Positions 46,300-54,599 of a stretch of DNA of 64,000 nucleotides are shown one piece after another (positions within the stretch are counted from its first letter, which is position 1; each line of letters starts with the position of its first letter). A program made the translations under genes and the position numbers. Source of the DNA: a virus; IMG/VR virus record IMGVR_UViG_3300010373_000001, positions 1-64,000 of that record. One strand, written 5' to 3'. Below the pieces are notes generated by a model. It worked only from the letters and a program-made list of their open reading frames with translations, was not told where the DNA came from and searched no databases.

Positions 46300-48600
46300 T
46301 TAGTAAGCAAAATCTTCGCGGACTATCGAAGTCTGGGTTATTCTCTGGGATACTACTTCCCCTACATTCCACTCTATTATATCCTGCTTAGTGCGGGAAA
46401 CAATGGTGTTGAATACGGTCTGCTGCTGCCTGTTAGTACGCTGAATATCATTCCAGTTGCCCGCCCTGAAAGCTGACACCCTTTTCCTGCTATTCCAGGT
46501 CGTAGACTTCTGCGTGGTTACCTCGAAGATAAAGTTCCACGTACTAGTCTTAGCCGGGGCGAAAGCTGGGGCGAAAGTAATCGGGTGCATAGTTGACTGA
46601 AGAACCCTGGCATTAAACTTGAATGTTCCTGGGATCTCAGTCAGGTGATATCTGTACCTGACCTTGAATGACGTATTCAGGAAGGCTTTCCTGGCCACAC
46701 GTACTCTGAAGCTTACAACCTTCTGGGTTACAACATGCTTCTCTGCTCTCCAGGCAGTAGCTTTCTGGGTGATCTTGTTGTTCAGAGTTTCCCAGTGAAT
46801 AGACTTCTGCTTTGTCAGCGCGAAGTTATCCATGTAACGAACAGCAGCCTTACGCGGAATCCTTAGCTTCAGGGTCCAAGCTGTTCCAGCGCTACGGGAT
46901 CTTCTCTGGTTAGTCTTCCAGGTAGTAGCCTTCTGCTTAACTACAGGAGTAGCCTTAGCGTTCCACCATACTGCGTTCTTCTTAACCCCGGAGTTAAGAG
47001 CGTTGTACTTGACCGCTCTGTGTACCTTCAGGCTCGTATCGATGTTCCACTTTATAGCCACCGTAGAGGGCAGCAAAGTATCAGCAGCAATAGGATGGGT
47101 TACCGGCTGCTCGATACCGTAGTATCTCGTTCTCGCGTCAGTTGGGATAAAGATACGAAGCAGGGTGTTAAATCTAGTGCGCCTGAATGTGGAAGCGCTC
47201 GTGTTGAGCATCCACAATGTACGCTTAGTGGTTACTCTCTGGCTGAGAACGTTCCAGGTAACATCAGAAGTTGCGGCTCTTCTTACATCATTCTGCCAGG
47301 CAACCTGATTGTCATCGTAGCGCCAGTCTACGGGATGAACTACTACATTCGGCAGGCCAAACTTATAGCCCATACTGATCTTGTGGCGTCTGTAATAGTT
47401 ATCCCACTGAGTTTGCCCCAGCGTAGTAATCTGCTGCTCGGTAATCTTCCAGGCAGCCGCAGCGCGTGAAGCTTCAGTGGTGAATGTCGTCCATCTTACT
47501 ACGCCGACAGTTGATGTTCTCTTAATGCCGTAATAGATAGGAGATACTACTGGGCGCAGAATTGTCGGGTAGAATACCGACAGCGGAGTGATAGGGGGAG
47601 CCTCAAAGGCAGTGACGTTAGCTGTTTCCATGAAGGAACCAGAGTCACTGTCGATGATACCAGTCAGCGCATTAGCGGAAGTCTCGGTGAAGGTTCCTGA
47701 ATCAGAGCTAACAATCAGAATACTAACCGATCCGGCTTCCGAACTTGCGGTGAAGAAATCGGTATCGGAAAGACTAGCATGAACTGAACCAGTCTCATTG
47801 AAAGTTCCGGAGTCAGAAACAACTACATCAAAACCAGGAGTGTTCTCAGTAAAGGTTCCTGTATCAGTTCCCCTGATTTGGATCTGCACGTTAGCAGACT
47901 CACTGAAGGAACCTGTGTCTGATCCAGTCTTAGTAGTTCCAGCGCCAAAAGTTAGCTGAACCTGTCCAGCATGACCAGCACCACCAGCAGAACCGAAACC
48001 ACCACCTCCACCACCACCAGGACCAGTTGAAGGAGTATTACCTACACCAGCACCAGAACCATTACCACCAGGACCACCGCCTGTTACAGCGGTTGCACCA
48101 GCACCAGGACCAGAGTTAGTAGCGTTAACTCCATTGTTTCCGGCTGATGCTGATCCGCCAGAACCACCACCACCAGATCCCCCATCAACTTTGGAGTTAT
48201 TAACGCCTCCACCAGCACCACCGTCAAAGTGAATACTATTGGTAGACCCAGTTCCTCCTGCTCCACCAGTAGCATTAGAGGTATTAGACGAGGTAGCACC
48301 AAAACCGTTATGGGCTACGACACCACCATGCGAAATATCAAAGGCAGAGTTAGTTCCAGCAGTACCGGCAGAACTTCCACCACCGCCGCCAGAGCCAACT
48401 ATAATTGCATAGTTAGTACCTGGAACAACTGTGTAAGCTGCTTCAGCGGCGTATTCTCCACCGCCTCCACCGCCTCCAGCGTTAGAAGATCCTCCTGTAC
48501 CTCCACCGCCACCGCCCCAGCATTCAACAAATACTGAAGTAACACCAGCGGGTGCAGTCCATGAAGTAGAGCCAGCGGTAGTAAATGTCGTTGTAGTCAT
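46300..48600 (-). CDS. Glycine-rich adhesin-like protein with two kinds of repeat
   Basis: The 766-residue protein has three parts. Residues 1-220 are a Gly-rich domain starting STSWTAPAGVTSVFVECWGGG, as in surface adhesins. Residues 225-345 carry about six repeats of the form SDSGTFTETAN every ~22 residues. The rest (about 350-766) is a basic, Trp/Thr-rich array with units such as TQKATAW and TQKSTTWN. The first domain is paralogous to the gene at 60227-60967. It is probably a virion surface or fibre protein; no catalytic motif is seen. Confidence 0.6.
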   Translation of the reverse strand: MTTTTFTTAGSTSWTAPAGVTSVFVECWGGGGGGTGGSSNAGGGGGGGEYAAEAAYTVVPGTNYAIIVGSGGGGGSSAGTAGTNSAFDISHGGVVAHNGFGATSSNTSNATGGAGGTGSTNSIHFDGGAGGGVNNSKVDGGSGGGGSGGSASAGNNGVNATNSGPGAGATAVTGGGPGGNGSGAGVGNTPSTGPGGGGGGGFGSAGGAGHAGQVQLTFGAGTTKTGSDTGSFSESANVQIQIRGTDTGTFTENTPGFDVVVSDSGTFNETGSVHASLSDTDFFTASSEAGSVSILIVSSDSGTFTETSANALTGIIDSDSGSFMETANVTAFEAPPITPLSVFYPTILRPVVSPIYYGIKRTSTVGVVRWTTFTTEASRAAAAWKITEQQITTLGQTQWDNYYRRHKISMGYKFGLPNVVVHPVDWRYDDNQVAWQNDVRRAATSDVTWNVLSQRVTTKRTLWMLNTSASTFRRTRFNTLLRIFIPTDARTRYYGIEQPVTHPIAADTLLPSTVAIKWNIDTSLKVHRAVKYNALNSGVKKNAVWWNAKATPVVKQKATTWKTNQRRSRSAGTAWTLKLRIPRKAAVRYMDNFALTKQKSIHWETLNNKITQKATAWRAEKHVVTQKVVSFRVRVARKAFLNTSFKVRYRYHLTEIPGTFKFNARVLQSTMHPITFAPAFAPAKTSTWNFIFEVTTQKSTTWNSRKRVSAFRAGNWNDIQRTNRQQQTVFNTIVSRTKQDIIEWNVGEVVSQRITQTSIVREDFAY

Positions 48601-48930
48601 TTACTCCTCAGTTCTGTCTGGCCACGCAGTTATCTCGCCGGTTTTAAGAAACTCTTCTTCACGTTCTTTACAGCAACCTGAAGGCTTATGAGTCTGAGCT
48701 ACCCTGTAGGCATGCTCGATGCCCCGGTCAGTGTTCACCTGGAACATATGAGTACAGCAACCGGGGCACCAGAAGTTTATATACTGGCCATCATTTACCA
48801 GAACACCTAGCCAGCCACCTTCATCTAGAACATGCTGGAAACCCGCTTCAGACTGCTCTTCTTTGTGTGACGGAAACGGGTCTTTATTTCTCCAGCGCTC
48901 AGCTAGAACCGCTGAGTGGACATGAGCCAT
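48601..48930 (-). CDS. Zinc-binding hypothetical protein
   Basis: The 109-residue protein has FWCPGCCTHMFQV and a later SGCCKE with histidines, a likely metal site, and a disordered start. It lies between two adhesin-like genes. A similar short Cys/His protein is common in actinophage structural blocks; the function is unknown. Confidence 0.55.
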   Translation of the reverse strand: MAHVHSAVLAERWRNKDPFPSHKEEQSEAGFQHVLDEGGWLGVLVNDGQYINFWCPGCCTHMFQVNTDRGIEHAYRVAQTHKPSGCCKEREEEFLKTGEITAWPDRTEE

Positions 48931-48946
48931 TCGGAATCCTGTAGGA

Positions 48947-49534
48947 TCAGGTAAGCGTTACCGATGTCTGGAACACCCAGATAGCGCCAGATCCCTTAGT
49001 CCCAAATGAGGCAACCTTATGATTAAGCATAACTGGGCTTGTTCCAGTACCGGCAAAGGTATCAGAGTTAGCTGGTGAAGCTGCAATTACCCAGCCCCAT
49101 TCCTGCCATGCGAAGTTGCCATCAGAAGATCCGTATGTTGACTGTCCTGATATCAGTCCGTTGGACTGAGTTGGGAAAGATGCATCCATAACAATGTAAC
49201 GGCTGTTACCTGTTGAGTTAGCAGTTAGATGTGTGTCAGCCACAGTAGCGGCAGTCGTAGAGTTTCCTACCCCAGTCAGAGCATTAGCGTTAGCGAAAGA
49301 TGTTCCGCCGCCGCCAATGATAAGTGATGTGATCCTGTTAAGGCCGAGAGTAGTCAGAAGGTTTCCTGACTGCTCTACGATCCCATCCTCAGGGCTATCG
49401 AATAGCCCGATCATGAAATCACCAGTAGGATCTGGGTAGTATCTCTGGGCATACCTAGCCTGATCCAGACTGTATTTCAGCACACGGGCATGTGCGTTCC
49501 AGGTAATGCCGTCGTTGTGCAAAATATTTTCCAT
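48947..49534 (-). CDS. Minor virion protein, fibre-associated
   Basis: The 195-residue protein has GDFMIGLFDSPEDGIVEQSGNLLTTLGLN, a Gly/Ala/Thr-rich middle, and FAWQEWGWVIA near the C-terminus. This beta-rich layout is shared with 51633-52145 and 61839-62309, so the three look like one decoration or fibre-base family. The role is inferred from location. Confidence 0.5.
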   Translation of the reverse strand: MENILHNDGITWNAHARVLKYSLDQARYAQRYYPDPTGDFMIGLFDSPEDGIVEQSGNLLTTLGLNRITSLIIGGGGTSFANANALTGVGNSTTAATVADTHLTANSTGNSRYIVMDASFPTQSNGLISGQSTYGSSDGNFAWQEWGWVIAASPANSDTFAGTGTSPVMLNHKVASFGTKGSGAIWVFQTSVTLT

Positions 49535-49540
49535 TGTTCC

Positions 49541-51037
49541 TCAGGTTACGTATGCGTAGAAGTTGTATCCAACTGTGCCAGTAATGGCTGTCAGAGTAGT
49601 TGACAGTGAGGGAGGAGTAGTCTGGCCAGTGTTAGACACACCATAAAGAATAGGTGCCGCTGACACTAGAGCAACGTTAACGGGATCGGCCGTAACCATG
49701 AAGGTTGGCATTGTTCCTGAAGTCTCTGCGATCATAACACCAATGTAGTACAGACCCTCAGAAGGAACCACATAAGGTGTTCCAACTGCTAGAGACTGTA
49801 CCGCATTTGCTGTGTGGAATGTGGTAGCAGCGTCGGTCTGGTCTGCTGTAACCGCAACAACTGATCTAGCTGAGTTAGCCAGAACGTACCATCCGTGAGT
49901 ACCGCCAGTCTTAACTGTGCTAGATAGCCACATGTTGATGTTGGTTACAGTAATACCCTTAGGGAGATAGATACCTGTTAGGTAAAGTGATCCTGATGCC
50001 AGAGCGGCAGAAGTAGCTGTAGCTCTCTGCCTCTCAAATGTCTGAGCTAGTGTTCCCGTAGGAGCTAGTGCCAGTCCACCAGTGCTGGTGTTAGTCAGGG
50101 AAAGAGTATTACCTGTCTTGGTAAGACCTGTTCCTGCTGTGATTTCTCCTGCGCCTGAAAACTGGGTCCAGTTAACAGCAGTAGTTCCTACTGTGAAAGG
50201 ACCGGCTGAAGCTACAGTGAAACCCGAACCAGCATTGACTGTGCCGATTTCCACGAATACATATGCACCGGGGAATTCAGCAGCCTGATCCATGTCAAGT
50301 GCTCTGGTAAGAACGTAAGCCACACCAACAGCACCAGCAGTTGATACGAAGTAGATACCGTTATTAGCGGCGGTTGCCTCGTTCTGTACCAGGATTCTTT
50401 CGCTAGCGGCCATTGTATGACCGTCAACGATAAGTGCTCCCGTAGAAGATGCTGTAAGAGTAGCGCCTACTCCGGCTGTGCCGTTAGAATATGTGTTAGC
50501 TGGCAGAGTAGTTGTGGTAGCCACAACTACTGAAGGCTTTGTGCTTAGACCCTGTGCTGTTGAGTCAACGTAAGTCTTGTTCGCTGCATCAGTTGGATTA
50601 ACTGGCGTAGGAGTAGTAACCGTTCCTGTAAAGGTTGGGCTAGTCAGACTCTTATTGGTAAGAGTCTGGCTGTCCGTTGTTCCTACTACAGCGCCAGTGA
50701 TACCATGTACAGCAGTTGATGCCGCAATGTGGACCTGAGGTTCATTATAATCCTGAGCCGAAACACCGTGAACAACTACAGCGCCCTGCGAATGCGCTTG
50801 TGCTGAAGTTCCGTCGATGCCTCTGGTGCAAGGAAGTGTGTAAGGTCCAGTACCAGTCGGTGCTGAGGTTACTGAGATAGCTTCCTGAGTTGAAAGACCC
50901 CAGTCAATAAGCACAGTGAAAGGATAAGAAGTTGGAAGTCCCGTAATGCTGTTAACAGAGGGGTTACCTGAAGAGGCTACAGATGAAGCAAGAGCCGTAG
51001 GTGCAGCAGTAGAACTGTAGAACCTGTTCTGAGTCAT
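49541..51037 (-). CDS. Tail fibre-like protein
   Basis: The 498-residue protein has TLTNKSLTSPTFTGTVTTPTP and PTDAANKTYVDSTAQGL, repeats typical of phage fibre shafts, and a C-terminal beta-rich tip (YYIGVMIAETSGTMPTFMV). The middle (HTMAASERILVQNEATAANNGIYF) is a common fibre domain. It lies in the adhesin block between capsid and head-completion genes. Confidence 0.7.
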   Translation of the reverse strand: MTQNRFYSSTAAPTALASSVASSGNPSVNSITGLPTSYPFTVLIDWGLSTQEAISVTSAPTGTGPYTLPCTRGIDGTSAQAHSQGAVVVHGVSAQDYNEPQVHIAASTAVHGITGAVVGTTDSQTLTNKSLTSPTFTGTVTTPTPVNPTDAANKTYVDSTAQGLSTKPSVVVATTTTLPANTYSNGTAGVGATLTASSTGALIVDGHTMAASERILVQNEATAANNGIYFVSTAGAVGVAYVLTRALDMDQAAEFPGAYVFVEIGTVNAGSGFTVASAGPFTVGTTAVNWTQFSGAGEITAGTGLTKTGNTLSLTNTSTGGLALAPTGTLAQTFERQRATATSAALASGSLYLTGIYLPKGITVTNINMWLSSTVKTGGTHGWYVLANSARSVVAVTADQTDAATTFHTANAVQSLAVGTPYVVPSEGLYYIGVMIAETSGTMPTFMVTADPVNVALVSAAPILYGVSNTGQTTPPSLSTTLTAITGTVGYNFYAYVT

Positions 51038-51043
51038 TGGTTA

Positions 51044-51619
51044 TCAGCCCTGTGTATCGAAGTCAACTTCGAAAGTGAATCCATCGTTGTTAACTGGAGC
51101 GGAGTTCGTTGCTGTCCTTCTTACCCAGATTGCCGCACAGAAGTTAGGTGCGATAGTTCCTAGCTGGATACCATTCGTGTATGAAGGGGAAACAGGTGCC
51201 GATACTGAAGGCCCTACCCATCCTGATACACCAACGGGTGCGTTTGTTGCTGCGGTAATCTTCACGGCCTGTTGTGAGGAAGAGCCTTTAGTAGAAGCAC
51301 CAGTAGGGTCAGCCGCAATTGATACGGTTGCGCCGCCAGGAACGAATAGCGAGTTAGGAAGCCACACTACTGTATTTAGCATAGAGTTTCCGCTACCTGT
51401 GTTATTTAGAATGAACACACAAGCGTAGTCTACCTGATCAGCCGCGTTCTGGGCACCAGTAATGTCGGGGAAAAGATTGTTTAGAGGGGTCGATGACATC
51501 TGTGTGGTGGAAATATAATTTCCCCAGGAATCACCGGGAGCACCTGTTACTGAATTACCTGACGTAGCGCCCGGTGCAGACAGCATGAACAGGACATCTG
51601 TGCTAGCAATAGCTGTCAT
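51044..51619 (-). CDS. Virion surface protein, beta-sandwich type
   Basis: The 191-residue protein is Ser/Thr/Ala-rich with regular hydrophobic strands and contains DQVDYACVFILNNTGSGNSML and FTFEVDFDTQG, the look of a decoration protein or small fibre-head domain. It is between two fibre-type genes. No specific family is recognised. Confidence 0.5.
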   Translation of the reverse strand: MTAIASTDVLFMLSAPGATSGNSVTGAPGDSWGNYISTTQMSSTPLNNLFPDITGAQNAADQVDYACVFILNNTGSGNSMLNTVVWLPNSLFVPGGATVSIAADPTGASTKGSSSQQAVKITAATNAPVGVSGWVGPSVSAPVSPSYTNGIQLGTIAPNFCAAIWVRRTATNSAPVNNDGFTFEVDFDTQG

Positions 51620-51632
51620 ATTGAATCCTATA

Positions 51633-52145
51633 TCATGATTGATTAGTTGTTATTGCATCAGCAGCTATAGCGATTTCCTGTGTGGCAAGTACCTGTTGCG
51701 GTGCATCAAGAGTCCAGGTATAGGCAAGATTGCCAACTGTTCCTGATGCGACTGTAACCAGAGCTAGCCACTGGGCAGCCAAAGTCATATTTGCAGAGAC
51801 AGGCCCGAAAATAAGCAAGCCGTTATTGGTGCTTACTGACGGCAATGTATCTGTCGCCGGGTTGAATGTTACTGCAATACGGGAGTAACCTGCTGTTGTT
51901 ACTTCCTGAAGATCGGATATAAAGACAGCACTGCTAGGATCTGCTGTGCAAAGAGCAAGATATCTTGATCCGGCCGCTACCCACGCGGTTCCATTGAACT
52001 CGTTTACAACGTAGCTGGCTGAAGAATTAATCCAGTACTGACCTGGAATTGGAGTTGATGGTGCAGTACCGGCAACAACAGGAGTCGTTAGACCAAGCAG
52101 CGAGTTAAGCTGTACCTGTGCCCCCCATGGTGCAATGCCCGTCAT
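51633..52145 (-). CDS. Virion surface protein related to neighbouring fibre-base genes
   Basis: The 170-residue protein has PIPGQYWINSSASYVVNEFNG and RYLALCTADPSS, then GYSRIAVTFNPATD and GLLIFGPVSANM, a beta pattern shared with 61839-62309 (GYSRQTLTSVSF and YAFFYDAAV). It probably decorates the head or forms a fibre base. Confidence 0.55.
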   Translation of the reverse strand: MTGIAPWGAQVQLNSLLGLTTPVVAGTAPSTPIPGQYWINSSASYVVNEFNGTAWVAAGSRYLALCTADPSSAVFISDLQEVTTAGYSRIAVTFNPATDTLPSVSTNNGLLIFGPVSANMTLAAQWLALVTVASGTVGNLAYTWTLDAPQQVLATQEIAIAADAITTNQS

Positions 52146-52583
52146 TTACTGTCCTATATAAGCTAGTCGGCCCTGAGCCTCTAGGTGCTTTGCCAGATCT
52201 ACTGGAACTTTATATGAGAAGCCAACCTTGAATGAAAAAGTATTCAGTGAGCCCATTACTGCGGGTCTTCCTGTATCCGGATCACCTGGATCGACTACTT
52301 GCCTGCCGAAAGTCATATCTGTGATGTCAGAATTAACTCTAATTGTCCTAATAGGACTATTGATTTCGACTGGCGCTTTCTCGATACTCTCGTCTAGAGG
52401 AACGTCCGCTCCTGTGTAGTCGATAACGGTATCGTAATCTTCTTCTCTTTGTGCATTGACCATAGCAAGATGTTGTGCTTGCTCTTTTAGTTCTTCTTTG
52501 TGTGCTTCAGCTAGTCTCTGAGTAGTAATCCCAGTAAAGTCTGCGGGGCTCTTGCCCGAAGTTCTGGTCTTTGGTGCTGTCAT
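52146..52583 (-). CDS. Hypothetical protein next to the major capsid gene
   Basis: The 145-residue protein has a charged helical N-terminus, IRTIRVNSDITDMTFGRQV, and a C-terminal SFKVGFSYKVPVDLAKHLEAQGRL segment. Similar proteins follow capsid genes in many phages. It is separated from the capsid gene by a strong hairpin. The function is not known. Confidence 0.55.
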   Translation of the reverse strand: MTAPKTRTSGKSPADFTGITTQRLAEAHKEELKEQAQHLAMVNAQREEDYDTVIDYTGADVPLDESIEKAPVEINSPIRTIRVNSDITDMTFGRQVVDPGDPDTGRPAVMGSLNTFSFKVGFSYKVPVDLAKHLEAQGRLAYIGQ

Positions 52584-52619
52584 TTTTATCCCTAATTACT
52601 TGTTCGAAATTTGATTGTA

Positions 52620-52642
52620 TCCCCCTCCATATCGGAGGGGGA
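52620..52642 (-). terminator. Terminator after the major capsid gene
   Basis: A 9-bp stem (TCCCCCTCC/GGAGGGGGA) with a 5-base loop lies just past the capsid stop at 52662. TACAATCAAATTT follows on the minus strand, A/T-rich without a clean U-run. It likely lowers read-through, making capsid the most abundant product. Confidence 0.7.
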
Positions 52643-52661
52643 CAACAGTCACGTAATAAAA

Positions 52662-53663
52662 TCAGTTAGTCTCTGCGATCAGAACTGCCTGATCGGTGAT
52701 AAGACCAAGACCCCAGATCGCGTACCATGCTAGAGCATGCTCACGACCGAAGTCCAGAATACCACCGTCTCGTAGCTCTACAGGCAGCGAGATAGCATGC
52801 CCGAAAGCGTTGTCACCAATGAAGATGGCATCGTACAGAAGAGGACCGGATGAACCCTGTACGTAGTTATTGAATACCTGAGTGGTTTCAATGAAAACTA
52901 CGTCATTCAGACGGCCAATTTCACCCAGAAGGAAGTTGCCAGGTGCGGCATACTTAGTCACTTCAATAAACTCAGGGTCATCCCTAAGCTGACGTGACTG
53001 GTGAGGGTGAATGAAGCAGACGTAAGTCTCGCCTAGCCTCGGCACGTTCTTGGTAGCAAGTGTCTCCTGTGCGTCCTTAACTACAGCAGTTGTGAAGCTG
53101 AAGTTACCTGCTGAAAGCGCAGAAGATGAAGTTGCCGCAGAACCGTGGTCATAAGGCGAAAGCGGAGTACGAACAGCAGTTGACAGAGCAAACTTGTTGT
53201 ATCCCCAGATCTTTGAGGATGCCTGCATCAGTGTGTCTCTTGCACTGCCGTCAAGATAAAGGGCCATGTTACGGCCAAGCAGACGTGAACCAGATGCCAT
53301 AACGTCATCAAATGATGCGTTCAGCAGCAGTTCTGATACTGCAATAGCGAAGCCCTGCTCAGCTACGGTGATGTCAAACTGAGAAGCTGTAAGAGGGTTA
53401 GTAGCCATACGCACACCTTCAACAAGCTGTGAAGCTGCACCTAGGTTGTTGTACCTCATGAAATGAATGGTCAATCCCGGCTGTACGTTTAGTTCAGTCT
53501 TCTTTACAGCAAACTGCTCAAAACGCAAAATCGGCATTGCCTGGAACAAAATTTCTTTCGACCAGATTGTCTGGACCGCTGGGGTAAGCTGTGAACCTCC
53601 ACCAGCATAAGCTGTTGGTGATGCGCTCAGAAAGCTAGTACCAGTGATAGCACTTCCTGCCAT
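52662..53663 (-). CDS. Major capsid protein (HK97-fold type)
   Basis: The 333-residue protein has an N-terminal region and AQAMPILRFEQFAVKKTELN followed by LTIHFMRYNNLGAASQLVEG, as in phage coat proteins with the HK97 fold. FAIAVSELLLNASFDDV and YVCFIHPHQSRQLRDDPEFIEV are the capsid helices and loop. It sits after portal and scaffold and before a strong terminator, the usual arrangement for the most abundant virion protein. Confidence 0.82.
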   Translation of the reverse strand: MAGSAITGTSFLSASPTAYAGGGSQLTPAVQTIWSKEILFQAMPILRFEQFAVKKTELNVQPGLTIHFMRYNNLGAASQLVEGVRMATNPLTASQFDITVAEQGFAIAVSELLLNASFDDVMASGSRLLGRNMALYLDGSARDTLMQASSKIWGYNKFALSTAVRTPLSPYDHGSAATSSSALSAGNFSFTTAVVKDAQETLATKNVPRLGETYVCFIHPHQSRQLRDDPEFIEVTKYAAPGNFLLGEIGRLNDVVFIETTQVFNNYVQGSSGPLLYDAIFIGDNAFGHAISLPVELRDGGILDFGREHALAWYAIWGLGLITDQAVLIAETN

Positions 53664-53690
53664 AGCAGAGTACCTTTCGTGTAAGTTATT

Positions 53691-54557
53691 TTAATTTAAT
53701 AGACCCTTGTTTTGCCCTGCTTTATCCAAGCCCGACTGCTTTCTGTACGCCGCGAATTCCTCCATGCTCATCGCATTGATCTGTTCTGCGGTGTAAGTTC
53801 TCTGCCCTGTTAGATTGTCCAATGGCCCAGATGGACCGAAACCTGTTGGCGCGACCCCGGTTGGCCTGCCTTGTCCTGGGTTTACCGGAGTTTGTCCGGT
53901 CATGCTAGCTACTATATTAGCAGTTTTCTGAATTGCTTTGGTTAGGCTAGCATCAATTTCTTCTTTTGTATTGCCGCCAATGTAATCAACAAAATCCTCG
54001 GCTAGCTGCTGGTTAGCAATAGCCTGGGCAACTACCTGCTGAGTATAAGCCTGAAGTTCGAAGAGCTGCCTCTCCTTATTCATGAAAGCTCTCTCAGCTT
54101 CCATGTCCTTCTTAAACTGTTCTTTCTCAGCGTCCCACTCTGCGGCTCTTTTAGTAATCAGCTCTTCTGCTGATAGCTTAGCCTCAGCGGCTTTCCTGGC
54201 TACTTCGTCTGCTTCTTCTCGCTGCTGTTTTGCAGCAGCTTCTCTGGCATTCTCAGCTTCAGATAGTCTCTTTAGTTCCTGCTGGAATTCAGCAGCCTGA
54301 TCCTCAGCCTTCTTCAGCCTGTCATATACCTTGTCCTTTTCCTGCTTTCTTGCAGCTTCAAGCTGTTCTGCTGTGAAATACTGCTGTCCGGGAGGAGGGT
54401 TATTAACAGTGATATTCAAGGGTGAAGCATCAGCCGGTGGTACGGGGGGATTAACCGGAGGCTCGGTTGGCGTACTTCCGCCAGCCTGCAATCTGATTGG
54501 ACCTCTTTTACCGTAGCCGATGATCTGGCCGGGCATGTTTGTGTTCGGCATATACAT
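53691..54557 (-). CDS. Capsid scaffolding-type protein
   Basis: The 288-residue protein has a Pro-rich N-terminus, a long charged coiled coil (KQEKDKVYDRLKKAEDQ, then AEKEQ-type heptads) and a short C-terminal helix, the layout of phage scaffolding proteins that template the procapsid. No protease motif is seen. It lies between portal and major capsid genes, the canonical position. Confidence 0.72.
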   Translation of the reverse strand: MYMPNTNMPGQIIGYGKRGPIRLQAGGSTPTEPPVNPPVPPADASPLNITVNNPPPGQQYFTAEQLEAARKQEKDKVYDRLKKAEDQAAEFQQELKRLSEAENAREAAAKQQREEADEVARKAAEAKLSAEELITKRAAEWDAEKEQFKKDMEAERAFMNKERQLFELQAYTQQVVAQAIANQQLAEDFVDYIGGNTKEEIDASLTKAIQKTANIVASMTGQTPVNPGQGRPTGVAPTGFGPSGPLDNLTGQRTYTAEQINAMSMEEFAAYRKQSGLDKAGQNKGLLN

Positions 54558-54599
54558 TATCTCTTTCAGTTAACTTACAGTTTTCCGTTTAAACCACGA

